Assembly: GCA_028554645.1 (NCBI GenBank)
Contig: JAQOOI010000064.1
Span: 2,418,001 to 2,482,000 of the forward strand
Direction: 5' to 3'
Length of the DNA stretch: 64,000 nt
From: Omphalotus guepiniiformis
Lineage: Eukaryota; Basidiomycota; Agaricomycetes; Agaricales; Omphalotaceae
Shown: piece by piece, positions 49,201-61,361 of the stretch
How the letters are laid out: every line of letters begins with the position of its first letter
How positions within the stretch are numbered: position 1 is the first letter of the stretch
The notes under the pieces: model-generated
The model's input: only the letters and a program-made list of their open reading frames with translations
Databases searched by the model: none
Told to the model about the DNA's origin: nothing
Program-made: the position numbers and the translations under genes

Positions 49201-52200
49201 TCAAAGCTCATCATCTGTGATCTCCTCACCTCTCTTCTTCCGTGCCATACGTTCCTTCTTCAGTTTCCGTGCTTCTGACGCAGTGATCTTCTTTGCCTTC
49301 TTGGTCTCAATCTTGTTACCCATAGCGTCATACTTGTCCTCTTCCTCACCATCCTTCTTATCGATACGGGCGCCAGAGCCTTGACCTTCAACCCAGTTGT
49401 GTCCGGAAGCCTCGAGACGACCATCACGCATGGCCCAGACTTCTGTGCAGAGGGACTCGGAGAAGTCTCGGTTGTGCGTGATGACGAGCACACCACCCTC
49501 AAAGGTCTTGAGAGCCTCAATGAGAGCAGCAAGAGACTCACGGTCAAGGTAGTCTACAAGTCATGGAGATTATGAGATGATGATCTTTAGATAAGTAAGA
49601 TAACGCACTGGTAGGCTCATCCAAGCACATAACGTGGGGACGACGCCATGTGGCGGCACCGAGGACGATCTTGACCTTCTGTCCACCGGAGAGACCCCTC
49701 ATTGTGTTATGTGAAACAAACTCAGGCTCGAGACCGAAGTCAGCGAAGTGCTTCTCGATTTCCCGACGAACGAGAGGACGAAGGAGACCGAGACGTTGGG
49801 CTTCACGGGTGTCGACCTCAATGACTTTCTAGAAACAGAGACAAGTACATTAGTGGCGAGGTAGACAATCACAGCAGGACACTTTACCTTCTCGAAACCA
49901 CGCTTGACAAGCTCATCACGGGGCAACCAAATGTTCTCAGAAGAGGACAGACCCTTGAACGAAACCTCATACTCGTACGACTGCTTGAGCTTTTTCCTTG
50001 AAATGATCTCGTCGATCAACCTCTTCTGACCCTCAACGACGACGACACCACCCTCCTTCATCTTCTGAGCCTCCTCCTCAGAGATCTGGCGGTTAGCCTT
50101 GGTCATCTCCTCCAAATCTTCACCAGTCTGGTAACGCCAGAGCATGTACTCGAGCGGAGTCTTGTCGAGATGGTTATCGATATGGTGGAAAGCATGCTGG
50201 GCAACGTAACCGATGACCAAGTTGGGGTGCTTCCAAATTTCACCACCCTTGTTCGGCTCCATGTCACCAATGAGCAGCTTGACGAGGGTTGACTTTCCGG
50301 AACCGTTGGGACCGAGAACGGCGACACGAGAAGAGAGGGAAACTTGGAGAGTGATGTCGTAGAGCTGCTGTACTGTCTGTGTAGGGTACTGGAAGCCGAC
50401 TTTCCGCCTGAAAGGAACAAACATTAGCGCGTTCTATGAATTCAGTATGTCAAAGACCTACATCTTGAGCAAACTCTTTTCCTTGGTCTTGACACCCTCA
50501 AGGAGAGGAGGGTCAGGGAGCTTGAACTTGTAGTCCTCGGCAGCCTCGAGAGTGTAGTAAGACTTGGCCTCGGGCACAGCCTGGACGAACTTCTCGAGGT
50601 TACCGCGGTATCTCCTGAGCTTGAAGCGGTTCAAATGAAGGACGTCGGTGATGGTGTTGTTCAAAAAGCTAGAGTCGTGGGAGACGATGACTGCATAATC
50701 ATCAGCAAGGTTTCACTATAGAAGACCACATTGAAGACATACTGGACGTGCAAGTCTTGAGGTTAGTAAGGTAGCTCTCGAGCCAAGCGACGTTGACTAC
50801 ATCGAGATGGTTAGTAGGCTCATCGAGCAGAAGGATGTCAGCCTTGAAGAGCATTGCCCTGGCAAGAGCAAGCTTCATCTTCCAACCACCAGAGAGAGAA
50901 CCAATAGCATGTTGTTGACGTTCGTCCGTGAAACCGACGGAGGCAAGCGTCTCAATGACTTCCTCCTTGCCGGCCTGGATACGGTTGTCGGAAAGGATGA
51001 AAGCAAGGACAGTGGTATCTTCCTCGCTTCCGTCAATGTCGTGCTCGACGTAGAAAGTCCTGACCTCATCGGGCGAGGGGAAGCCTTCAACTTGTCTGAA
51101 AAATGATTAGGAGGTTTCAACATGGTATACAGCGAATAGTGCTTACCCATTGGTGATGGCACGCATGAGGGTAGACTTTCCGGTACCATTCTTACCACAG
51201 AGGCCGTAGCGGTGTCCACGCTTGAGCCGCAAGGTAGCAGTGTTAAGCAGGATCTTGGCACCATAAGCCAAAGAGAACTGGCAGTTACAGAGATCTTCGC
51301 CTTCCTCTTCGTCCTCGAGAGCTTCTTGCTCTTCTTCGCCCTCAGTTGCAGAGCGAACAACCCATTCGCGGCAGGCAAGGACAGACTCAGGAGAAGAGGC
51401 GGCAAAAGTGAGGTAAGGAGCGAGGGTCTCCCATTCAGGAACGTCAAAGTTCTTGGCGTTAACGAGGTTTGCAGCAAGGGAGGCAGCGTACATGATCGAC
51501 ACATCAGCAGGGGAAATCTGACCACCAAGCTTCTTGTATACAGAAACAAGCGAGTGGGCGAGCTGGCCTTCTTCGGCGCGCTTGAGGGGAGGAAGGTCGG
51601 AACCATCACTGGAGGCCGGAACTTCACCAACTTGACGGAGGGTAGCAATAGCCCTGCCGATGACAGAACGGGCTTCGGGGTCACCGATGGTGGTCTCGAC
51701 CTTAAGCAAGCCGGGCAGAAGCTTGGGGATGAAAGGTCGGACGGTCACAGCGGAGTCCACGAGCTTGGCCATGTTGTCAATAATGCTAAATATGCCAGGA
51801 ATTAGCACCTGTCAGGAAGAAGCGACTAATAACTGAACTTACACAGCAACCTTTCGCTTGGTGGCAGTCAACTTCTCGGAGAGACCACGAGAAAGAAGGG
51901 GAACCATTAGAGAAAGAGTAGGAGAATCTACTTCAGAAACGAATGTAGTGGCCGAGAGGAGCATAATAGTATTAGGAACCTCCTCAACGGGATTAATAAG
52001 AGCCTTAATAAGAGCCGGAATAAAGCGTTCAATATCCTTGTTCGACACCAGAGCGGTGGCCTTTGTGAGCGAATCACGAGCCGCCTTCTTCACGTCGGCT
52101 TTAGTGTCCCAAATGACGTCGGAAAGTACGGGAATGATGTCAGGCATGAGACGGGCAGTTTGTACAGGAGCACTCGTGACAAGCTGGTTGAGCACGACAA

Positions 52201-52705
52201 GAGAGCCTGTCTTGATCTGCCACTTGCCGGCAGTTTTAAGTTCATGAAGAAGAGCGGGAAGAATGAGGGCAGTGCCCCATGGGTTCATTGCAGCGACAAA
52301 CTCCCTGACCGCCTCGACAGCTACTGTCCTGACAGCAGGCATCTTGTCGGCGAAAGTCTCGAGGAGAGCAGCGTAGATACCAGAGTTGATGAAAGATGGT
52401 TCGAGGGCCTTGATAGCCCCATTTTTGGCAAGAGCAAGTACAGCTTCAGCAGCACCTTCACGAGCAGCAGGTGACTTTTTGTCGGCGAGCGCCTTGATTA
52501 TCGCATCCTCGAATCCAGAAGACTGAAGGGCAGAAGGTCCTTCTTTTGATGCAACGGCAACTAAGTGCTTGGCAATGGACTCGCGTGATGCCTTGTCGGC
52601 GACAAATAGTGCTGATACGTCAACCTGGCCTTCAATGGGGGCGACAGCAGCTTTTAGGGAAGCAGGGGAGGGTGTAGCGGGAGCGTTAGCAGTAACAGCG
52701 GGCAT
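49201..52705 (-). CDS. TEF3: Translation elongation factor 3 (ABC-F ATPase)
   Basis: A multi-exon gene from ATG 52705 ([14 protein letters not shown]) to the stop at 49201, about 1,050 residues. Domain order: N-terminal HEAT repeats (for example [40 protein letters not shown]), a helical region, then ABC1 with Walker [10 protein letters not shown], signature LSGGWKMK and Walker [16 protein letters not shown]2 has Walker [10 protein letters not shown], the inserted chromodomain-like region ([17 protein letters not shown]), signature LSGGQKVK and [12 protein letters not shown]. The C-terminus is Lys-rich ([18 protein letters not shown]). This ribosome-bound ATPase is specific to fungi and a few other eukaryotes and releases tRNA from the E site. 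Introns are short and GT-AG. Confidence 0.97.
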
Positions 52706-54356
52706 GTCTACAGGTGATATCTTGAAAAACAGATCGATAACACAAAAATGAGCTGAAAACGTTCCCTGGGGTGAAAAAAAGCGCACCTTGAAAGATGATC
52801 GTTGGGAGATGTGTCTATGATGAGTGTGATGGGCAAACAGAGGCTGACAAGGACAAAAAACGCTCTATGTCTAACGGCTGGCAAAAGTATGCCTACAAGT
52901 AAGAAACAGTCAGTATACTGCCAGCAACGTCGCCAGCAAACGATTCGTACCTCTAAATGGAAGAGTGGGATAAAAGGAGACGAAGGTGAGAAAACGGCAC
53001 TTGCGACGAGCAGTCTTTATTTCAGGCGCAAATTTCGGAGTTTGAAAATTTGCCAAAGTCCGTCACGGGATGTTCCAGTCCTGTCCAGCTGATCCTGCTG
53101 GTCCCTGGAACTCTCGAGAGTCCGATTTGTGGGGTATCATACATAGTTACCCCGGATTAATATGGCAGGTAGAGAAACTACTCACAGATTGACCGATCCA
53201 CCAAACTAACCTCAGATGAATATTGGCTCTTGCAATGATTTCTATCAAGGAAATGCAGAACATGCACGTATGCATAGCCATTTGTTGTGCGTGGCCCGCA
53301 GCCGAAGAAACAAGAAATCGGAACCTAGGCATCGTGGACCTTACATACCCTGAAAGAATTCAATCGGAACCCCAGAGCGGAAACACATGCCATTCCTGTG
53401 CATTTCAATGGCCCATAGTCTCCAGAAGGACGGCGAGCTTGATCCAACTAGGAAGTTACTCGGAAGAGATCGCGGTCGGTCCAGAGCATCTGAGGTAACG
53501 ATGGACGGCGTCGGCTTGAGCCCAGATACAATGGAGGACGCGCGCTTCCGGCTTGAGTCAGCTTCATCGTTGACTCTGCTTAGCTCCAAGTCCCGACCGA
53601 ACTTGAACTTCATCCGACCGCGGCGGTACTAAGATCTTCCCGACATTGATTCCAACCTCGGGGGAACCTGCGGGACAGACATGAACAGCTGAACCTTAAG
53701 CAGCATTGCCTTATTCTAGTCTTGCTCTCATCAATCGCCAGCCGATGGCCGCTGTTCAATTGGTGTATGGAAGTTACGGCAACTTCAAGGCAGCGGTGAT
53801 ACAGTGCATGTCCCCCCACAATGCAGTGATACAGCCCCATGAGAGTCGGATTCATACATAAGTGATCTTCCACGACGCACGCCATCAACAGAAGATACCC
53901 AATGACCTTTAACATTACCTGTGCGCGAACCACGGGCTAGTTTAGGAGATCGACCCCCACTTTGTCTGACAGGCTGCGGTGTATTGCTATGAATGAATGA
54001 TCTGTCAGCGAATGTGATATAAAAGCACACACACCTATAACACACCTTTCCTTGCATATCTAACACTCATCAATAGCACGTTGGCATATCGAAGACAACA
54101 GATGGAGTGGATCTACTATCGCCTTCAGCTCGTGTTGGACTTAAGCTTGGTGTCGAAGCCTATGGTCAGTGAAGCCACGCAGTGAAAGTTAAAGGGTGGA
54201 CGCCACGGAACATAAATCCGCTTCTCAGAGAGCAACGGCCCGCGCCGAGAATACTATGGGATCCCAACTTCATTAATATGTTATAAGGCATGCATTAACA
54301 CATGAAGGTATATATGTGCAAAACCAATCGATCCACGGTTCGACATGCTTATTTCT
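52706..54356. other. Intergenic, promoter of TEF3 and 3' flank of VPH1
   Basis: About 1.65 kb. The TEF3-proximal 350 bp are its leader and promoter. I recognise no gene in 53100-54356; the open frames there have no domain and no coherent splicing. Confidence 0.4.
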
Positions 54357-57300
54357 TTACTCTTTCAAGTCCAAATTCGCAAAAGTAAGCGGAGTGAATG
54401 CCTATCAGAACACATGAGCAAACCGCCAATAGACACCTAGCGACAAGAATGAAGCACGTACATAACCTCCACCCTCATAATGCTTGCTGTTTGCCTCGAC
54501 CCAGTGCAGCCGAAGCGCATGCAAGAAGGCGGAAAGACCCTGAACACACGCGATACAGCTGTAAGGAACCATCGATAAAAAATATGAAAAAACCGGAACG
54601 TACCTCCATGAGACATAGGATGAACACAGTAAGCACAAACCACATCAGGCCCATTATGATCAACCCAATCCACCCAAGAAGTCCTGTCGGCTCCAAAAAG
54701 GATTCAAGGGTCATGGACCAGAGCACTTCCGACAGCTGTGCATGCGCAAGCGAGAGAGCCCACAGACGGAGATACGACGCAGTATGTGAGATGCAACCTA
54801 GACAGAACTCGATGGTGTGAATAACTTGGTGAATCACAACTTCGCCAAAATCATGATGTTCCTAATCCGATGCGATTAGATCAAATCATATGATGGAAAG
54901 TAATGCACACACATGTTCTTCCTCTGCATCTTCAGCAATGGCTCTTCCATTACCTTCTTCCTCGCCTTCCAATACTTCATCAGTGCTCTCTCTGTTTCCG
55001 TTACTCTCCCCAGGTTGAATGCTGATGTATCCTTGCCCTTCAGTCCTCTTGATCTCCTTCCACGCGTAGTATGGTTTCACTACCAAAAGCCAGGGCACGC
55101 AAATGGCTGCCAAAAACAGTAGCACAACTTGCACGAACGATTGACCAGGGTAGAGTTGCGATGCAGGATCAACAGAACCAGGGGAAAGGAACATCGAAAT
55201 TAACATGTTCAAGAGCGAGGGCGGTTGTGTGGGCGACTTTGACCAGTCAACAGACCACTTGTACAGAATGCAGAGCACGAGGTAGCCGAAGATAGACTGC
55301 AAAAAAATCATTTGCGGGATAAAATTGGCATAAATGTCGATGGGACGTTTGAACTTGATGTGATTGGGGATTTGAAGACAGAGTGCAAAAGTCATCTGTG
55401 ACTGATTTAATACCAAAGCTGACATAGAGAGAGAGAGAAAGCATACATGAATAACGCCCAATACAACCGACATCTTCATTTTGTACGAGTTCACGAATAC
55501 AAGACCGTTGTCTGCACCGTGCCAGCCAGGATCCAAACCAAACGGATATCTGTGCCCACTGTCGACAAGAGTCACTTTTGTTGCATTCGAATCTGGCCAG
55601 TCCCATCCAGAATGCCAAAGATGCAGTGACTTCGAGAAAACATCATTGTACATCAGACCAGTGTAAACCGAGAACATTCCCATCAGGAGAATGATATAAC
55701 GCCCACTAAAGAAGAACATTTGAGCTAAATCCCATGCAACTATTTGAAACGACTTACAAGAAAAATTGACCTATAATCTACATCATTGTCAGTGAAAATC
55801 CTGATTAAAAATTGTAAGATAATCTCTCCAAGATCCACTTTAGCCAGCTTGCGCTCGGACAGGATCATGTATAGTGCAGCGAGGAATATGATGACACCGT
55901 GGCCAATATCACCAAACATTACAGCGAACAAGAACGGGAAGGTGATGACGGCGAAAAGTCCTGGATTGACTTCCTGGTACGAAGCAATACCATAACTGTC
56001 CATAATAGTCTGGAAACCTTCCGTAAACTTGTTCGTACGATTGAACGTAGGGGGAGTCTTGTGAGTACGAAGTTCATGAAGAATGGGTGGCACACTAGTT
56101 CCTGACTCCTCCTGTGTATGGGAAAAAAGGTCAGCGACAATCAATACCGTACAAGATATGAACCTTACCGTAGCATGACGAAGAGCCAATTGAATGGTAG
56201 TGATATCCCGTGTAGGCACCCACCCTTCCGCAATGAGGGTCTTTCTCCTCACATCGTAATTGAACAAATTCAACGTCTCGTATATCAGTTTCTCCTTCCT
56301 CACGACATCCTGCCAACTCCTCAAGCTCTCCCCGATCTTGACCAGTTCAGCTCTACGAGTTGAGCCAGTGTTGTACAAGACGTTCTGCAGATCCTCGAGT
56401 CGGACGGTAACCTCGCGCAAGGAATCAGCACGCTTGTCTGCGTTAGCGTCGATTGGATACAGGGTTGCGCCCATGGACTCGGCAACTTTTCGAATTTTCG
56501 CGAGCAAAGCGTCACCATGTGCGAAGATGATAAAGACGTTCTTGCGTGTCTCAGCGCCGGTGACAGGGTCGACGAAAGGTTCGACAATATCGGTGTGGTT
56601 CATGTATAGGTTGCCACGGAGGACACGCCAGAGGACGCGCTCAAAGGTAGGGACACGAACTCGGTCAATTGTACCAGCAACAAATTCTAAGTAGATATGG
56701 TAAAGTCAGGACAGAGGGTAGCTCCTGATGACAATTAAAGCTTACTCCAAGTCAAACTGAACGTTGCCAGAAGAGAACTGGTTCTCTCGGTCATCATGCT
56801 GTAGCAGAGGAGCAGAGCTGTCGTCGAAAGATGTCCTGATATCAGTGTGCTGACCCTGCGCATGAATCGATCGAATAGCAATTTCAGAGACAACTGAATC
56901 AAACAGAAGGAAAGAACTCTAACTTTGTCAAAGAACACAGCAGTCTCACGCAAAACATGGCGAGCCTCGACCAACTCCTTGGTTCTCTCGCTCAGCTTCT
57001 GATAACTTTCATTCATCTTGATCAGTCGCTGCTCATGCTCGGCCAGCGTGACATCGAGCTCGTCCATTGTCTGCGCCGCGCGAGGGCCAACCGTGATCAA
57101 TGGAGCAGAGTCATACAAGGGGCGAATAGGTATGACATCTTTTTCCTGCTGAATTTGAGTAGTGAAAAACCGCACTCGTCGACCCATTTCGTCGACACGT
57201 CTGATTTCACCAACGAAGGAACGTTGGAAAGGGTTGACATTCGGGTTAAGCTGTGGTGAAGAGTTAAGAGTTCAAGCCTCTTTTTCAGTCCAAGTCCAGG

Positions 57301-57492
57301 AATGGCGCTCACATCTTTGAACTGGACGTTTCCAAGTTCTCCGAGCTCTGCTACCGTATCGTGCGCAACTTCAGTAGGTACGAAAAGCTGCACCAAGCTC
57401 ATCTGCTCCGAACCTATACAGGATGTGAATCATACTGCATAAAGAATTACCAAGTGCAACTTACGGAGCAGACTAGGATATTCATCCGACAT
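54357..57492 (-). CDS. VPH1: V-type proton ATPase subunit a (Vph1/Stv1)
   Basis: A multi-exon gene, start 57492 ([20 protein letters not shown]), stop 54357, about 830 residues. The cytosolic N-terminal half carries [39 protein letters not shown] and [17 protein letters not shown]. The membrane half has [34 protein letters not shown], the proton-path region [20 protein letters not shown] with the essential Arg, and [20 protein letters not shown] near the end. It forms the proton half-channel of Vo in vacuole or Golgi membranes. Introns split many conserved blocks; all those checked are GT-AG. Confidence 0.96.
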
Positions 57493-59003
57493 TTGGGTGC
57501 ACCCTATGTAAAATTAAGAACTGAATATGTAAGAGGATTAACAGCAGTGAAACGAATGGGTGAGGTCAGGAGGATGCGTAGCGGCTTGCCGTAGGCAAAG
57601 ATGCATCAACAACCCTCTTGCTCGGGAATATCCGGCGGTCTACAAAGTTCATGTTATTTACCCCTACTTTTTTGTAAAATGCACTATTTCATGTAGTTTA
57701 CCATTGTCTCATGGGGTCTTTGTCGCCATAAACGTACAGCTCTCTCTTTACTTGCATATATCGCATACCAGCAAAGTGCTGCAACAATGAATGATATCGG
57801 AAGTTCGACCAGAGCGACCAGAGCGACCAGAAAAGCGCCGAGACGTATAGGAAGACACCTCGAAATAAAGCCTCATAGCTCTTATTCACACCAGTGGACT
57901 CGGAAGTCTGACACTCGAACAACTTCATTCGCTATCAGTAGGATCTCTCCAATAGTGGAAAGGCTCCCTAGTCTTTTCTAGGCAGACTTGTTTATTTAGC
58001 GAACTCCTAGAGAAAGTCCCCTCAAGACTCATATACTGAATGTTCCTCTGGAGTGGGTCTCCGAAGTATCTGGGTCTCTGGTTGCTAAGTGCTTAGGTCC
58101 CCTACAGTATGGACGTTTCGGATCCGGAGGCTCATTTGTTGCGACACTAGGCGCATTCAATCCTATTGAATCTCACTGTTGCCGTCTGCATATGCACAGG
58201 GGCCATCAGGCCGCCGTAACTCAATGAATAGTATCTACTACATACTTCGGGCGGGGCAAGCCTGATCCCAGGGCCACCGCCTTGATTACTGTCGCCAAAG
58301 ATTCGGAATAGGGAAGACAGTCTAAGACACTTTCCTCATTATGTGGGCGGTACCTAATTGCAGTACATATCCGCAGTACATGAATTCACTTGTTCAGTAG
58401 GGATGATGCGAGTCTACGACATCCACTACCTCTGATGCGTAAACATTGCATAGCATCTTATATCTTTGAAGTTGAAACAAGGGGGTCTAGCTGATGTTGT
58501 TGTGATACCTAGCAATGCAATGATCAATACTGGATATCTTTATTGTGAGCTACGTAAGGCGTTACAAGTCAAGGTTGCTACTCCGAGACCGAATCGTGTA
58601 TGATACCGTATAATGTATGTCGGTTACAGGATAGAATAATGATATAGTTGTTCTGGGAACATCTACCGCCTGTATATATGTACAAAATTTGAAGAAAGAA
58701 GTCATCAATGAACAGAACCTCTAAAAGTACAAACCCAGAAGAAGCTACAGCGAAAAAAGAAATGGCAGCCGCGTGCGAGACATTGGAGAGGTGGAAGTGG
58801 GAAGTGTGCGAGAAAAGGGAAGACGTTCGTCCGTGGCCTTAAATGATGAAAAATATGCATGAGAAACAAAAAGGTTTTGAACCATGACGGTCCTATAAAG
58901 ATAATAGAACTTAAGAGCGAAAGAATAAATAAAGAATGTTGCGCCTAAGAATGGGTGTGGCAACGCCTGCGCAGAAACCGAGGGAAACCTTTTGAGCGAG
59001 GTA
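57493..59003. other. Intergenic, no gene recognised
   Basis: About 1.5 kb: the promoter of VPH1 (right part of that gene) and the 3' flank of the PP1-regulator gene. Contains a three-copy GACCAGAGC repeat near 57805-57830. Nothing coding. Confidence 0.4.
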
Positions 59004-61361
59004 CTAATTTGAAACAGGAGTAGCCATCCTCGACTCTAAGAGACTGCGTTGTGTTGGCGTAATTGATCCGCTTCGAATGAACATGTCGTCGCGGGTCTCG
59101 TTGACACGAGGCGTCGAAAAGAGGCGACCGAAGTTAGCTTCGTGTAGACGAGGCGAAGTCGACGTCAAGATGTCTTCGATACTCGAGGCCGACGATGTGC
59201 GCGACAAGATTCCAGGAGAGCTACTGTCAGAACCACTGGACTCAGAGCCCGTAAAGAAACAAAATCTAGTATGACTGTCAATACACGCTCCAAAATTGCG
59301 TTAACTTGCGTACCTATTTAAGAACTGGTGATAGTTCGTTTTTGGACTAACAGACTCATCGGAACCCAAGGCAGCGCTTGATAGCTGGATGGGTAGCGAA
59401 ACGGACGGAGAAGGCACATCTGAGAGAGGCGAGGCAACGAAACATGACATGCGAGAGTCCACTGGAGGGAACGAGTGAAAGCGCGCACTGGTCAAGAGAG
59501 TACCGTCCTCAGGAGACCTTAATCCCGGAGTGCCAGGAGGCGTCTTCCTGATAGTAGACGTGTCCAGAGGACTCAAGTCGAAGAATCCGCGCTGATGATT
59601 TCTAAATCCACCTTTAGGGAACGGAGCATCTTCGTCTTCAGAAGGGACGTATGGCGCTGGACGAAAACTGTCGTTGTCCAAATCACGAGGCGAACCCAAA
59701 GGAATACTAATACTCCTTGATTGTGGGGGCCGCCTGTGATCGAAATAGGACGATGAAGAAGTTGAGGGCCAGGGAACAGAACCAGTCGATCCACTAGCAA
59801 CAACCGGATGAGAGTGCATTCTGGTATGCGCACGTCCAGCAGACGAATCATCGCGATTAAGGCTACTTTTCAGCGAGTTGCCAAAATCATAACGAGACGC
59901 AAGCGATGCTCCTGACTTGAAACTGAGCGAGTTTTGTGGAGATGTCAATTGTGGTCTGGGTTGACGAGGAGTGAAAGACGGTATGCCTTCTTTATCCCTC
60001 CTTTGGACCACCTTCTCTAATCGACTCGTCAGGTCTGACAAGTCACTTCCTGACGATGCATCTCGGTCAGACCCTTCAGACTTAGGAGCAGGTCGAGTGT
60101 TTTCCAAGGCAAATTTGACGATGTAATTCTGACCCAAATTATTATCCCAAATTTCCCTCCCGACAACATTGTAACGAATGGCCATTACCAATGTCTTTTC
60201 ATCAATGCGGGCCAGTAGATCGATGAGCCTAATAGTAAATGAGAAGATGTCGAAATCGCCGCCAGCTGGTTCGGTGTATTTAGCTGTCACCTCGCTCGTG
60301 GTCTGCCAATCATCCAAGGTAAAGCGGACCGCTACCCACTTGTTGAAGGCCAAATTCCGTACACGGACTCGTCCGAAGATGCTAGTACCCTCTGTCGAAA
60401 GCTTCATTTCCTGCAGCACAACATCCGATTCGAGGTCGACATACAAGGGCATATTGACCACCTTCATTGTGAGTGTTTTATTGGACTTCTTATCAGAAGA
60501 GTTTCCGTAAATAAAGGTCGGAAAATCGCTGTCGGTCCCACTGGTATCGTCCGTTGGGCTGCCGTCTCTGGACACCGCCAAAGGCCGCTGTTCTGCGAGG
60601 AACAACTTAACGTGTTCCAAACGCGAATCGAAGTGGACAGCCTTCGACACTGTGGGAGTAGCAGGCTCGCTTTTGCTTGAGATGCTCGCGTGGTTAATGG
60701 TCAGGTTACCCTTGAAGGACGATCTCGACTTCAAGGAAGATTTCACCAGCTGACCGGACTTCTTGCGTATCACAAGAGGAGGGGAAGGGGTCTCAACCGG
60801 CGCAGACTTATGTGTTTTGACTTCTGCTGGGGGACTGGCGTAAGACTCCGAGATTGAACGATGCGGAAGTCCCTCCAAAGTCAGGGGCTTTGAAGCAAAC
60901 GGTAGAAGTTTGGATGACGAAGCTTCCACCGTTAAACGCTCATTACCGTCAGAGTCGGGCTTAGAAGGAAAGACAAGCTCTTCTTTCTTAGACCGAGGTG
61001 TGCCCGCAGGTGTAACAGGAATCGCACATGGCGCCGGTCTTACACTGCGCGTTATCTTGACTCGAGGAGTCAGCCGAGCACTGCTGCTCGAGCTAGAAAA
61101 CTGAGAGGCAGAGCGTGGAGGGGTGGGGAGGGATGGGGTATCATCATCATCCATGGGAGGTGTAGCTTGCTGTACCGTGATCTTCACCGGGCTAGTCTTG
61201 GGGGTAGTGCTGGTAGATGCTCCCGAAAAAGAACGCCCAACAGAAGAGGTCCTGCGAGGAATGAGTGGAAGGGGAGCGCCAGCGGTGTTGGAGTTAAGCA
61301 TAACAGGGAAGTCCACGGTTGACGCCATCATATGGGATTGCGCAGTAATAGTCGCAATCAT
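59004..61361 (-). CDS. Protein phosphatase 1 regulatory subunit with CBM21 (Gac1-like)
   Basis: Start ATG 61361 (MIATITAQSHMMASTVDFPV), just after a good acceptor, so there is probably a 5'-UTR intron. One large exon runs to about 59325, then a short intron and a last exon (RFCFFTGSESSGSDSSSPGI) to 59004. About 770 residues. The N-terminal 270 residues are Ser/Pro-rich and disordered. KAVHF fits the RVxF-type PP1 docking motif. It is followed by SRLEHVKLFLAEQRPLAVSR and a CBM21 domain: VVLQEMKLSTEGTSIFGRVR, VRNLAFNKWVAVRFTLDDWQ, FSFTIRLIDLLARIDEKTLV and REIWDNNLGQNYIVKF. The C-terminus is again disordered. It targets PP1 to glycogen to activate glycogen synthase, by analogy with yeast Gac1. 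Confidence 0.92.

Noticed and set aside
51212..51805. 197-residue plus-strand open frame
   Set aside because: Antisense to a conserved elongation factor 3 exon; a by-product of its codon bias.
53385..53635. Overlapping open frames on both strands between TEF3 and VPH1
   Set aside because: The frames mirror each other, lack domains and do not connect to flanking exons; most likely chance in GC-balanced intergenic DNA.
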